From positions 229,250-293,249 of the forward strand of contig JBAYTZ010000004.1 in assembly GCA_041675285.1 (NCBI GenBank): a stretch of DNA of 64,000 nucleotides, written 5' to 3'. Positions 33,944 through 42,786 of this stretch are shown in pieces (positions within the stretch are counted from its first letter, which is position 1; each line of letters begins with the position of its first letter). The DNA comes from Candidatus Delongbacteria bacterium (GTDB taxonomy: Bacteria > CAIWAD01). The translations under genes and the position numbers were made by a program. The notes below the pieces were generated by a model. That model saw only the letters and a program-made list of their open reading frames with translations. It searched no databases and was not told the origin of the DNA.

Positions 33944-34269
33944 ACCAGCCTGTCTGGCCCACGCGGCCGGAGATCCGGCGCCTGGAGGACCTGCCCAACG
34001 TGGGCCGCGCCACGGCCGAGGATCTGCGGCAACTGGGCATCCGCGAGCCGGCGGAGTTGTGCGGCCAGGATCCCCGCGCGCTCTATGATCGACTGTGCGT
34101 GCTCACGCACTGCCGGCAGGATCCCTGCGTGCTGGACGTCTTCCTCTCCGCCGTGCGTTTCATGGAGGGGGCTCCGGCCCGGCCCTGGTGGGACTACACG
34201 CCGGAGCGCAAGCAGCAGCATCCGGATCTCGGCCCGGGAAAGGCCCGCAAGGGGGCGCGCTCCGCCTGA
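33940..34269 (+). CDS. Cdd1-like helix-hairpin-helix protein
   Basis: The 109-residue protein begins with an HhH element (LEDLPNVGRATAEDLRQLGI). The rest, LYDRLCVLTHCRQDPCVLDVF and a tail with PWWDYTPERKQQHPD, fits the 'pathogenicity locus' Cdd1 family of small HhH proteins. These are probably DNA-binding. The ATG overlaps the dinB stop (ATGA), placing it in the SOS-like transcript. Confidence 0.8.
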   Translation: MNQPVWPTRPEIRRLEDLPNVGRATAEDLRQLGIREPAELCGQDPRALYDRLCVLTHCRQDPCVLDVFLSAVRFMEGAPARPWWDYTPERKQQHPDLGPGKARKGARSA

Positions 34270-34447
34270 AGCCTGGCTTCCGGCCTGGAGCTGGTCGGGC
34301 CATGGGGCTGGTGGGGAAAACAAGGCGGACCGGGAAGCCGGTGTGCCGGGCAAGGGGGGGACGATGCCCGGCTCCTGACCTCCCGATCCGTGAAGTCAAC
34401 TTGTTAAAAACACTGACCTTGCGCTTCGTTTCGGGGCAATTTTCGCT

Positions 34448-37027
34448 TCACAGGCTCCAGCGCAATCCCAGCAGCCAATTGCGCCCCGCCGCAGGATACA
34501 GACAGGGCTGGGGTTCATAGAGACCGTCCCCGTTGAGATCAAGCCAATCGTTCCAGTAGCCCGCGGTCTCGTATTCCAGGTCCAGCAGATTCTCCACCTG
34601 CAGACTGACGGCCAGTTCCTGACCCTGCCAGACCGGCAGACTCCAGCGGGCGTCCAACCCCAGCACCGTGTGGGCGTCCAGGGTCTTGGAGTGGCGCAGC
34701 CCGCCGGATCCGTCCAGCAGCCGCGGATCGATCAGGGCCGGATCCAGGGCGCTGAAGCCGTCGTCGCCGGAGGTGTCCAGGTACTGCTCGCCCACGTGCT
34801 GCAAGCGGGGCCGCAGCACCAAGCCGGTCAGGGGCCGCCACTCCAGCCAGAGGTTGGCCAGCAGGGCCGGGCTGAGCGCGGCGGGGTTGCCGCCCATGTC
34901 GCGGCGCACCACGCTCTCCGACCAATCTGCGCCGTAGTGCGTCTCGTGGAGCACCAGTTCGTCGATGCGGTTCCGGCTCAGGGTCAGGTTACCGCCCGTC
35001 TCCAAGCGGGAGTGCAGGCGCAGGCGGCCCGTCAGCTCCACGCCGGCGTGGTGGCTGCGCGGCGCGTTGCCGCGCACGGGGCTTTCCTCGTCCATGCCGC
35101 CGTAGGCCACGATTTCGTCGCGCATCTCCAGCCAATAGAGATTCAGCCCCAGCAGGTGCCGCGCGCCGCGCCACTCGCCCCCCAACTCCAGATCCAGCAT
35201 GCGCTCCGGCTGCACGAGGGCGTCGGACCACTCCAGACTGCCATCGGCCAAGGTGTCCGATCGGGCGAACATGGGCCGCTGTCCCAGGTCGTCGGGTCCG
35301 GCGAAGGCGTTCCAGTATTCGCTGCGGCTGGGCTCGCGGCTGGAGGCGGACAGGCTGGCGAAAGCGCGCAGCTCCGCCCGGGGCGACCAGCTCAGGCCCA
35401 GGGAGGGATTGAGGAAGAGCTGGGAATCCTCGAAACGGTTGAGCAGGGAACCCTGGAAGGAGCCCCCTGGCAGCTGGCGCAGGGCGTAGCGCGAGTGCTG
35501 CAGCGCGAGGGTGGCCGTGCCCAGCCAGCCGGTCCCCAGCGGTCGGGCCCACGAAGCCAGCAGGCCGGCCTTCTCCTTGGCCGTGCGGTGCGTGTAGTAG
35601 CGCCCGTTGGGCAGTTCGCCACCCGGGGTTGGGCTGGCCCAGATCACCCGGCCGTAGTGCTCGGCGTCGTAGGTGTAGCCGTTCAGGCCCAGGGTCAGGC
35701 GCCCGCCGCCCCAGTCGCGGTGGTGATACAAGTTGAGTCCGCTCTGGCGCTTGTCGATCCAGCGGCGGTTGACCACGTCCACCGGGCCGCCGTCCTCCAG
35801 CTCCGGTAGGCCGTAGTCCAGCGGATCGCGGCCGGTCTTCCAGGTCTCGTAGAAGCCGGAGCCGTCCACGTGATACAACGTGGCCTCCAGCTCCGAGCCG
35901 TCGGGCAGGGCCAGCAGCAGCTGGGCCTCGCTGTGGGGCTGGCGGAAGTCGTCGATGCTGTTGTCGTAGGCGGCGTCGTTGTTCTGGCTGCGCTGGCGGG
36001 GTGTGCCGTCCAGGCCGCGCAGCAGGGTCAGGGGAACGCCGTCCCAGGCTGTGTGGGTCAGCTCCCGGCCCGTGTAGTGCGTCAGGCGCAGGGCGCCCCC
36101 CGGCCAGAAACGGCGGGCGGAGAAGAAGGCGCCCCAGGTGTCCACGCCGCTGGCCTGGCGGAAGCCGTCGCTGCGGACCTCGCTCCAGCGCGCGTCCATC
36201 TGCCAGCGACCCTCCACCACGCCGCTGGACCAGCCCAGGCTCTGGCGCCGGGTGCCGAAGCTGCCCAGGCCGGTCTCCAGCCGCAGGCCGGGCTCCTCGC
36301 CCAGATCCGTCAGCAGGTTGACGCTGCCGCCGAAGTTGCTGCCGCCGAAGTGGCCGCTGCCCGTGCCGCGCTGCACCTGCACGTCGCGCAGGCTGCGGCC
36401 CAGGTCCGGCAGGTCGACCCAGTAGACGTAGTGGTCCTCGGGGTCGTTGAGCGGCACGCCGTTGACCAGCACTTCCACGCGCTTCTGGTCGAAGCCGCGC
36501 AGGCGGATCTCGCTGTAGCCGATGCCCGTGCCCGAGTACGAGGTGGTGATCAGCGAGGGCGTGCCTTCCAGCAGGCGGCTCAGGTCCTGGCCGTGGTGGG
36601 CCAGCTCCAGCTCGCCGCGGCTGAGGTTGGTGTGCGCAAGGGAGCCGGCCGCTGCGGCGCTGCGGCTGGCGGTGACCGTGACGGGAATCCCCTCCAGCAG
36701 ACTCTGGACGAGGGTCACCGTGAGGACCTGGTTGTCCCGGCCCTCCACCTCCTGGGTGGCGTACCCCACCCGGCTGACGCGCAGATGCGTGGCGCGGCCG
36801 TCCTCCAGCGGGAGCCGGAAGCGGCCCTGGGCGTCGCTGACGCAGCCGCGGGGCTCGCCGCTGACCTGGACGTGCGCGCCCTCCAGCGGTCGGCCCGCCT
36901 CGTCCAGGACGCGGCCGCTCAGCGTGGCGGCCTGCAACAACAAGGGAAACAGGCCGGCGGCCAGGACGGTCAGCCGGGCCAGGCGCTCCGGGCCGGGCCG
37001 GAGTCGCGGGGATGGGACACGGAACAT
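34448..37027 (-). CDS. TonB-dependent outer-membrane receptor under TPP riboswitch control
   Basis: The 859-residue receptor has a signal sequence, a carboxypeptidase-like domain (LSGRVLDEAGRPLEGAHVQV), a plug (SRLLEGTPSLITTSYSGTG, IRLRGFDQKRVEVLVNGVPL) and a C-terminal 22-strand-type barrel ending NWLLGLRWSL. Such receptors import siderophores, cobalamin, sugars or vitamins using TonB energy. The leader carries a thiamine-pyrophosphate riboswitch, so the substrate is most likely thiamine or a precursor. AGGAGGAAGG precedes the ATG; the longer open frame upstream enters the riboswitch. No inner-membrane thiamine transporter is adjacent. Confidence 0.93.
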   Translation of the reverse strand: MFRVPSPRLRPGPERLARLTVLAAGLFPLLLQAATLSGRVLDEAGRPLEGAHVQVSGEPRGCVSDAQGRFRLPLEDGRATHLRVSRVGYATQEVEGRDNQVLTVTLVQSLLEGIPVTVTASRSAAAAGSLAHTNLSRGELELAHHGQDLSRLLEGTPSLITTSYSGTGIGYSEIRLRGFDQKRVEVLVNGVPLNDPEDHYVYWVDLPDLGRSLRDVQVQRGTGSGHFGGSNFGGSVNLLTDLGEEPGLRLETGLGSFGTRRQSLGWSSGVVEGRWQMDARWSEVRSDGFRQASGVDTWGAFFSARRFWPGGALRLTHYTGRELTHTAWDGVPLTLLRGLDGTPRQRSQNNDAAYDNSIDDFRQPHSEAQLLLALPDGSELEATLYHVDGSGFYETWKTGRDPLDYGLPELEDGGPVDVVNRRWIDKRQSGLNLYHHRDWGGGRLTLGLNGYTYDAEHYGRVIWASPTPGGELPNGRYYTHRTAKEKAGLLASWARPLGTGWLGTATLALQHSRYALRQLPGGSFQGSLLNRFEDSQLFLNPSLGLSWSPRAELRAFASLSASSREPSRSEYWNAFAGPDDLGQRPMFARSDTLADGSLEWSDALVQPERMLDLELGGEWRGARHLLGLNLYWLEMRDEIVAYGGMDEESPVRGNAPRSHHAGVELTGRLRLHSRLETGGNLTLSRNRIDELVLHETHYGADWSESVVRRDMGGNPAALSPALLANLWLEWRPLTGLVLRPRLQHVGEQYLDTSGDDGFSALDPALIDPRLLDGSGGLRHSKTLDAHTVLGLDARWSLPVWQGQELAVSLQVENLLDLEYETAGYWNDWLDLNGDGLYEPQPCLYPAAGRNWLLGLRWSL

Positions 37028-37088
37028 CGTCCTTCCTCCTGGATGAGAAAGGGCACGTAACAAGGCGGGCTGGGGAAAGGAATCCGCT

Positions 37089-37160
37089 GTTCCCTGCGCC
37101 GGCATTATCCGGATCAGGTTCGGAGGGTGTACTCTCAGCCGGTTACGGCACCCCTACAAC
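37089..37160 (-). ncRNA. TPP (thi-box) riboswitch
   Basis: On the minus strand the leader reads GGGGTGCCG..., CGGCTGAGAGT, ACACCC, GAACCTGATC, CGGATAATGCCGGCG, AGGGA in that order. These are the conserved segments of the TPP aptamer, with a minimal P3. It begins about 70 nt after the rfbC stop and ends about 60 nt before the receptor ATG. The expression platform probably lies in the remaining leader, where binding of TPP would shut off the receptor. Confidence 0.93.
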
Positions 37161-37230
37161 GTGGTGACTGGAAAAGAATGGCCGGGCGCTCCCGGCGCGG
37201 GCTGCAACTTGTCATTGCTCCGCGGGATGG

Positions 37231-37788
37231 TCAACCGTGCCAGGCGTGCTGGAGGCGCTCACGCAGTTCCGCCAGCCGCGGCGCCGCGGCGTCCTTGGGG
37301 GAGAGGCGCGGGTTCGCCAGCGGCCAGGGGATGGCCAGCTCGGGATCGTCCCAGCGCAACACGGCGTCGTGCTCGGCGGAGTAGGGCTCCGTGCAGAGGT
37401 ACTCGAAGTCCGCCTGCGCCGTGAGGACGCAGAACCCGTGGGCGAAGCGCTCGGGAATCCAGATCTGCTCGTGGCTCTCCGCTGTCAGGTGTTTGCCCGC
37501 CCAGCGGCCGAAGGTGGGGGACTCGGGGCGCAGGTCCACGGCCACGTCGAAGACCTCGCCGGAGAGGAGGCGCACCAGTTTGCCCTGGGGCCGCACCCAT
37601 TGGAAGTGCAGGCCGCGCAGGGTGCCCTGCTGGCTGCGGCTGTGGTTCAGCTGCACGAAGGGCCGGTCCAGGCCCAGACACGCGTAGCGCGTCTGGTGCC
37701 AGACCTCCAGGAAGAAGCCGCGCTCGTCGCCGTGCACCGTGGGGCGCACCAGCCGGACCTCGGGAATCTGCAGGGGCAGGACGTCCAT
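37231..37788 (-). CDS. rfbC: dTDP-4-dehydrorhamnose 3,5-epimerase
   Basis: The 185-residue cupin-type epimerase of dTDP-L-rhamnose synthesis has GDERGFFLEVWHQTRY, FVQLNHSRSQQGTLRGLHFQ (catalytic His and Arg region), DVAVDLRPESPTFGRW, PERFAHGFCVL and YLCTEPYSAEHDAVLRWDDP. GGAGGTGAC precedes the ATG. No other rhamnose-pathway gene is adjacent. It is divergent from the MFS gene. Confidence 0.94.
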   Translation of the reverse strand: MDVLPLQIPEVRLVRPTVHGDERGFFLEVWHQTRYACLGLDRPFVQLNHSRSQQGTLRGLHFQWVRPQGKLVRLLSGEVFDVAVDLRPESPTFGRWAGKHLTAESHEQIWIPERFAHGFCVLTAQADFEYLCTEPYSAEHDAVLRWDDPELAIPWPLANPRLSPKDAAAPRLAELRERLQHAWHG

Positions 37789-37890
37789 GTCACCTCCGGC
37801 GAAAACGTAGGAATCGCGGGCAAATGCAACCTTGACCGCCGGTCGCGCTGTCACACGCAGCGCGCGGCTGCGGCACCGAAGGGAGCGGGC

Positions 37891-39111
37891 ATGGGGAGCG
37901 GAATCTGGCGCCGGCTGGTGCCCAGGGTGGAGGACACGGATCCGGACATGCGCCGGATGCGTCACTACCTCATCCTGCTGGGAATCTGCTCCTTCGTGGG
38001 CTTCCAGATCTGGCGCGGCGTGTTCACCAATTTCGCCGTGGAGAGCGCGGGCATCACGGCCCCGCAGATGGGCATGATCCAGGGCTTGCGCGAGCTGCCG
38101 GGCCTGCTGGCCGTGCTGGTGATCTTCCTGCTGCGCCTGCTGCCCGAGCACCGGCTGGCCCTGGCCGCAGCCGCCTCCATGGGCTTGGGCATCGCCATGA
38201 CGGGCTTCTTCCCCAGCTACGCCGGCCTGCTGCTCACCACGCTGATCATGAGCACGGGCTTCCATTACTTCGAGACCGTGGCCCAGAGTCTGGCGCTGCA
38301 GCACATGCCGCCGGACCGGCTGCCGCACTTCCTGGGCCAGATGGGCAGCTGGACGGGCCTGGCCGGACTGGTGGGCCTGGGGCTGGCCTTCCTGCTTAGC
38401 GGGCGGCTGGACGAGCGGCAACTGCTGCTGGCGGGCGGTGCCCTGCTCGTGGGCGGCGCGCTGTTCGCCGGCCTGCGCTGGCCGCACTTCCGCGAGCGGG
38501 TGCCCCAGCACAAGCACATGATCCTGCGCCGCCGCTACAGCCTCTACTACGCCCTGACCTTCCTGGCGGGGGCGCGCCGGCAGATCTTCGTGGCCTTCGC
38601 CGTCTTCCTGATGGTGGAGCGCTTCGGCTTCACGGTGAAGGAGATCACCGGCCTCTACCTGTTGAACAGCCTGGTTACCCTGTTGGCGGCGCCGCAGATC
38701 GGCCGGCTGGTGGGCTGGATGGGCGAGCGCTTCGTCGTGCTGTTGGAGTACTCCAGCCTGATCCTCGTCTTCTGGGGCTACACGGTGGCGGACAGCCGCT
38801 GGCTGCTGGCCCTGCTCTTCGTCACGGACCAGCTGCTCTTCCTGATGTCCATGGCCATCCGCACCTGGTTCCAGAAGATCGCCGACCCGGCCGACGTGGC
38901 GCCCAGCATGGCCGCCGGATTCACGATCAACCACATCGCCGCCGTGGTGATCCCGCCCCTGGGCGGCCTGATGTGGGCCCTGGACTATCGCCTGACCTTC
39001 TATCTGGGCATGCTCCTGGCCTGCGGATCGCTGCTGCTGGCCCTGCGCATGCGCACGGAGCGACCCGTGGCCGACGCGGCGGGGCTGGCCGAACTTCCCC
39101 AGGAGGCCTGA
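37891..39111 (+). CDS. Major facilitator superfamily transporter
   Basis: The 406-residue protein has about 12 hydrophobic segments and a central cytoplasmic loop near residue 205 (HFRERVPQHKHMILRRRY). N-terminal helices are near HYLILLGICSFVGFQIWRGV; the last are near TINHIAAVVIPPLGGLMWAL. No substrate signature was recognised. The start is ATG 37891 after GGGAGCGGGC; the upstream open frame is antisense to rfbC. Its stop overlaps the next start by 1 nt. Confidence 0.85.
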   Translation: MGSGIWRRLVPRVEDTDPDMRRMRHYLILLGICSFVGFQIWRGVFTNFAVESAGITAPQMGMIQGLRELPGLLAVLVIFLLRLLPEHRLALAAAASMGLGIAMTGFFPSYAGLLLTTLIMSTGFHYFETVAQSLALQHMPPDRLPHFLGQMGSWTGLAGLVGLGLAFLLSGRLDERQLLLAGGALLVGGALFAGLRWPHFRERVPQHKHMILRRRYSLYYALTFLAGARRQIFVAFAVFLMVERFGFTVKEITGLYLLNSLVTLLAAPQIGRLVGWMGERFVVLLEYSSLILVFWGYTVADSRWLLALLFVTDQLLFLMSMAIRTWFQKIADPADVAPSMAAGFTINHIAAVVIPPLGGLMWALDYRLTFYLGMLLACGSLLLALRMRTERPVADAAGLAELPQEA

Positions 39112-40091
39112 TGGGAAGCGGGCGCCCACCGGATGACGACGAGTGGCGGGAGTTCCTGGCTTCCCGGTCGGCGGCCTCCGTGTATCACACGCCCGAATTC
39201 CGCCGGGCCCTGCGACTGGCCGGCCTGAGCGCGCACGTGGAGACGGTGCGGCGGGCCGGCCGGCTGGCCGGGCTGGGGCTGGTGCTGCTGGACCGCCTGC
39301 TGCCCGTGCCGCTGCTGGGCCAGAAGGCCTTCGCTCCCGCCGGCCTGCTGGCGGAGGACGAGGAGGCGCTGGTGGAGTTGCTGGACCGGCTGGACCGCCG
39401 GCTGCGCCCCCGCTGCCTCTACTTTGAACAATACCTCGACCATCGCGGGCTGGACGGGCTGGTGGCCGCGCGCGGCCAGCGCACCGACCGCCACCGCAAT
39501 TTCCTGGTGGACCTGGACCGGCCGCTGGAGCAGATCCGCGCCAGTTACAGCCGGGGCATCCGGCGCAACATCCGCGCCGCCGAGGTCCACGGCTTCCTTT
39601 GGCGCCTGGCGCGCACCCCGGAGGAGCTGGTGGGAGCCCACGCCCTGCTGTTGGAGACCAGCCGCCGGGTGGGCGCACCCCCACTGCCCTGGGGCCTGCT
39701 CAAGGCCGTGCATCACGAGCTGGTGCCGGCGGGCATGTGCCGGATCTACCTGGCGGCGCCCTCGAGCGGGCGCGGGCCGGTGGTGAATGCGCGGGTGGAA
39801 CTGCTCTTCCAGGGGCGGGCCATCGACTGGTACACGGGAACCTCCGAGTCCTGGGCCGAGAGCCAGGTGGGCACCTGGCTGGTGGACCAGATCCTGGCGG
39901 ATCTCCACAGCCGCGGCCTGCGGGTCTTCGACTTCGGGGGCGGCGGCCGGGTGGGCGAGTCCTACGGGCCGGCGGAATTCAAACGGCGCTTCGGCGGCCG
40001 GGAAGTCGAGATCTCCCGCCACATGCAGGTCTACCACCCCTGGCTGAAGCGGCTGGCCCGCACGGGCTGGCGCTTGCTGCACGCGCGCTGA
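39111..40091 (+). CDS. FemAB/GNAT-like acyltransferase
   Basis: The 326-residue protein resembles the FemAB-like peptidoglycan-bridge/GNAT group. It has SYSRGIRRNIRAAEVHGF (the KxRRxIRKA-type block), YTGTSESWAESQVGTWLVDQ and GLRVFDFGGGGRVGESYGPAEFKRRFGG, ending in a basic helix. Such proteins transfer amino acids or acyl groups onto envelope glycans. The 1-nt overlap with the MFS gene suggests a shared pathway. Substrate unknown. Confidence 0.75.
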   Translation: MGSGRPPDDDEWREFLASRSAASVYHTPEFRRALRLAGLSAHVETVRRAGRLAGLGLVLLDRLLPVPLLGQKAFAPAGLLAEDEEALVELLDRLDRRLRPRCLYFEQYLDHRGLDGLVAARGQRTDRHRNFLVDLDRPLEQIRASYSRGIRRNIRAAEVHGFLWRLARTPEELVGAHALLLETSRRVGAPPLPWGLLKAVHHELVPAGMCRIYLAAPSSGRGPVVNARVELLFQGRAIDWYTGTSESWAESQVGTWLVDQILADLHSRGLRVFDFGGGGRVGESYGPAEFKRRFGGREVEISRHMQVYHPWLKRLARTGWRLLHAR

Positions 40092-40121
40092 TCTCTCGGG
40101 GGGAACTCAACCCGAGATACT

Positions 40122-40228
40122 CAACACAGAGACACAGAGGCACAGAGAATTTGAGATGGGGTCTTCCGCCAGGCGGAATCTCCTCTCTATTCTTCAATGT
40201 GTCTCTGTGTCTCTGTGTCTCTGTGGTG
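40122..40228. repeat. CACAGAG inverted-repeat element, copy 1
   Basis: The left arm reads CACAGAGACACAGAGGCACA and the right arm GTCTCTGTGTCTCTGTGTCT, giving a long stem. A second perfect hairpin TTCCGCC-A-GGCGGAA (40164-40178) sits inside. It lies between the convergent FemAB-like gene and DUF2231-like gene. It resembles 43311-43427 in plan and word content. Confidence 0.85.
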
Positions 40229-40247
40229 AGAGGTTCGAAGCGCGAGT

Positions 40248-40703
40248 CTAGCCCAGCTCGGGGTGTCCCACGGCGCCGCCCAGCCAGGCGGCCAGCAGCA
40301 GCAAGAGCGCGGCCGCGACGCCCAGGCCCAGGGCTGTCCAACGTTGGGCCCGCGCGGGCTCCTGTCCCTGGAACCGGGCCAGGACGCCCTGCAGCTGCGC
40401 GGCTCCCGCGAGCAGCAAGACCAGGAAAGCCGCCCGGCCCGCCACGCCGTGGGTCTCGGCTGCGGCCTGGAGCGACCAGACGCCGCCCGTGGCTTCCGCC
40501 GTCAGCCGCAGGTGCTCGTAGGCCGCGCCGCCGCTGAAGTAGACGGCGCCCGCCAACAGTGCCAGCAGCAGCCAGAGCCAGCTGAACAGGCGCTCCCAGA
40601 ACGGCTCGGCGCGCCGCCATGCCAGCGCCCAGCCGGCCAGGATCAGCGGGAATCCCACCACCGGCAGATGAACCAGGGCCAGATGGGCGTGCAAGGGGCT
40701 CAT
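40248..40703 (-). CDS. DUF2231-like membrane protein
   Basis: The 151-residue membrane protein begins MSPLHAHLALVHLPVVGFPL and has about four hydrophobic segments. The early HLALVHLPVVGF resembles the HP(x)xxHFP start of DUF2231. His residues 5, 7 and 12 and one His in AAAETHGVAG could bind heme, but that is speculation. It starts at the stop codon of the preceding membrane protein gene (1-nt overlap). Confidence 0.6.
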   Translation of the reverse strand: MSPLHAHLALVHLPVVGFPLILAGWALAWRRAEPFWERLFSWLWLLLALLAGAVYFSGGAAYEHLRLTAEATGGVWSLQAAAETHGVAGRAAFLVLLLAGAAQLQGVLARFQGQEPARAQRWTALGLGVAAALLLLLAAWLGGAVGHPELG

Positions 40704-41647
40704 CAGTTGGCGCTCGTGCCGATGGCCTTGCGCGGATCCACGCCCTGCTCCAGTTGCTGGTAGTTCAGCTCACTGCCCCGCATGCTGTGGGGGATGATGT
40801 AGGCGCCGGTCATCACCACGGCGGCCAGCACGATGATCAGCCGGTTGGGCCATTCCTTGGGCCGCGGACGCAGGCCCACCAGGCTGCAGGCCACGATCCA
40901 GCTCAACCACATGATGAGCATCTTGTTGTCCGTCAGGTCCTTGCCAAAGGGGAAGCCGGTCCAGAAGTGGCCGAAGGCGAATTTCTGGACCAGGGGGCCG
41001 AGCATCATGCCGCCCAGGGTCATGCCCACCAGCGCCACCCAGGCGTGGCGGCGCATCCGGCCCGGATCGACCAGCGCGGACAGACCGGCCCGCATGCCGA
41101 AGAGCACGGAGAAGAACATCATCACCACGTGCGGCCAGAGGACGAAGCCCGGGACGGGGTCCTTGTAGCGGATGATGATCGGATCCTCGGGCGCGGGCGG
41201 AATGCGCTGGGAGCCGTCCGGCGTGGTGACCTCCAGGTAGTATTCCAGCTTGCCCGCCGGCGGCTGGACGGGCAGCGCGGCCACCAGCTTGTCGCGGAGT
41301 TCGTCGGCCTCCTTCGCCCCCAGGTTGGGCAAAACCTCCAGCGCCGGACAGAGATCCAGCGGGATGAAGGGCTCCTGCACCTTGTAGCGTTTCCAGTAGA
41401 GCGTGGCGCTGACCTGTCCGCCCGCGGCCGGCAGGATCACCCAGGCCTCGCGGGATGTCTCCTGGCTGCGCACCAGCTTGTAGCGCAGGGATTCCCCGGC
41501 CACGACCAGCTCGCCGCGGCGCGGATAGGTGGGGCCTGTGCGGCGCTGGTAGACGATGGCTGCGAACATGATCAGCACGGCCAGGGTCCAGAGCAGGACA
41601 TTGGCGAGTCGGCCGCGCAACGGGGCGGCAGGAATGGTGGTGGTCAT
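40703..41647 (-). CDS. Conserved-looking membrane protein, unknown
   Basis: The 314-residue protein has one N-terminal membrane helix (VLLWTLAVLIMFAAIVYQRR), an extracytoplasmic beta-rich region of about 140 residues (REAWVILPAAGGQVSATLYW, KLEYYLEVTTPDGSQRIPP) and four C-terminal membrane helices with GGMMLGPLVQKFAFGHFWTG. No family was recognised. It is coupled to the DUF2231-like gene. The open frame further upstream runs through the 11-bp array and is not used; ATG at 41645-41647 has CAGGAGACC behind it. Confidence 0.65.
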   Translation of the reverse strand: MTTTIPAAPLRGRLANVLLWTLAVLIMFAAIVYQRRTGPTYPRRGELVVAGESLRYKLVRSQETSREAWVILPAAGGQVSATLYWKRYKVQEPFIPLDLCPALEVLPNLGAKEADELRDKLVAALPVQPPAGKLEYYLEVTTPDGSQRIPPAPEDPIIIRYKDPVPGFVLWPHVVMMFFSVLFGMRAGLSALVDPGRMRRHAWVALVGMTLGGMMLGPLVQKFAFGHFWTGFPFGKDLTDNKMLIMWLSWIVACSLVGLRPRPKEWPNRLIIVLAAVVMTGAYIIPHSMRGSELNYQQLEQGVDPRKAIGTSAN

Positions 41648-41719
41648 GGGTCTCCTGGGTTCTGTCGTGCCTGAAGATAGGGTCCGGCAACCGTGACAAT
41701 TGTCGGGGAAGGGTCAGGT

Positions 41720-41799
41720 CGGAGCCAGGTCGGTGCCAGGTCGGTGCCGGGTCGGTGCCTGGCCGGTGCCGGGTCGGTGCCAGGCCGGTGCCTGGCACC
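41720..41799. repeat. Second 11-bp GGTGCC array, 7 units plus a closing palindrome
   Basis: Units follow CGGWGCCDGGY every 11 bp (for example CGGTGCCAGGT, CGGTGCCGGGT, CGGTGCCTGGC). The array closes with GGTGCCTGGCACC, a 13-bp palindrome. It is more diverged than the 22-copy array at 902-1143. It fills the 300-bp gap between the divergent membrane protein and the TSUP permease gene. Confidence 0.9.
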
Positions 41800-41949
41800 T
41801 TATCCACATCGTCCTCATTCCTGAACAGCCGTTGGTTGGCCGGCGGGACACCCTGCGGCAGGACGGGCCGGCCTGTCCTACCTTGGGTCGTCCGCTGAAC
41901 GAACAGGGAAGCCGGGGTCACGCCCCACACAACGCCCAGGAGACCCCGC

Positions 41950-42723
41950 GTGGAGACGTCCCTGTCCTGGTTCACCCTCGGTCTGCTCTGGCTGGCCTCG
42001 CTGGTGGCCGGCTTCGTGGACGCCATCGCCGGCGGCGGGGGCCTGATCACCCTGCCCGCGCTATTGGCCGCGGGTCTGCCGCCCCACCTTGCGCTGGGCA
42101 CCAACAAGCTGCAATCCAGTTTCGGCAGCCTCAGCGCGGCCCTGCACTACCGCCAGGGCGGGCTGGTGCGCTTCCGCGAGCTGGCCGTCGGCATCCTGTT
42201 CACCTTCATCGGTGCCGCCTCGGGCACCCTGGCCGTGCAGGCCCTGCGTCCGGGTCTGCTGCGCCTGCTGATTCCCATCCTGCTGACGGCCGTGCTGGTC
42301 TGGACCTTTCTCTCGCCCCAACTGGGCGAACACGACGAGCACCCCCGGCTGGATGCACGCCTCTTCCTGCCCCTGGCCGGGCTGGCCCTGGGCTTCTACG
42401 ACGGCTTTTTCGGTCCGGGCACCGGCACCTTCTGGACCCTGTTCCTGGTGGCCGGACTGGGACTCAACCTGAAGACCGCCACCGCGCGCACCAAGGTGGT
42501 CAACTTCACTTCCAACGTGACCTCGCTGGGCTTCTTCGCCCTGGGCGGCCACGTGCTGCTGCTGCCGGGCCTGGTGATGGGCTCGGGCCAGTTTCTGGGC
42601 GCGCGGCTGGGATCGCGGCTGGTGATGCGCCGCCACGTGCGGTTGGTGCGGGTGATGTTCCGCCTGGTGGTGGCGGCCACGCTGCTCAAACTGGTGCTGG
42701 ATTTGCTCGAGCTGCGGGCGTAG
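41950..42723 (+). CDS. TauE/SafE-family (TSUP) permease
   Basis: The 257-residue permease has the family start ASLVAGFVDAIAGGGGLITL and the internal repeat LGFYDGFFGPGTGTFWTLFL, with eight predicted membrane segments. TSUP proteins move sulfite, sulfonates or related organic anions. The SQR-like gene 0.8 kb away makes a sulfur role attractive but unproven. Start is GTG 41950. No terminator was seen before the next gene. Confidence 0.92.
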   Translation: METSLSWFTLGLLWLASLVAGFVDAIAGGGGLITLPALLAAGLPPHLALGTNKLQSSFGSLSAALHYRQGGLVRFRELAVGILFTFIGAASGTLAVQALRPGLLRLLIPILLTAVLVWTFLSPQLGEHDEHPRLDARLFLPLAGLALGFYDGFFGPGTGTFWTLFLVAGLGLNLKTATARTKVVNFTSNVTSLGFFALGGHVLLLPGLVMGSGQFLGARLGSRLVMRRHVRLVRVMFRLVVAATLLKLVLDLLELRA

Positions 42724-42786
42724 GTTCCGCAGCGGCGGTCCGGCGCAGTCGGGCGTCGGACCCGGCCCACAAGAACGGAGGTGCCC

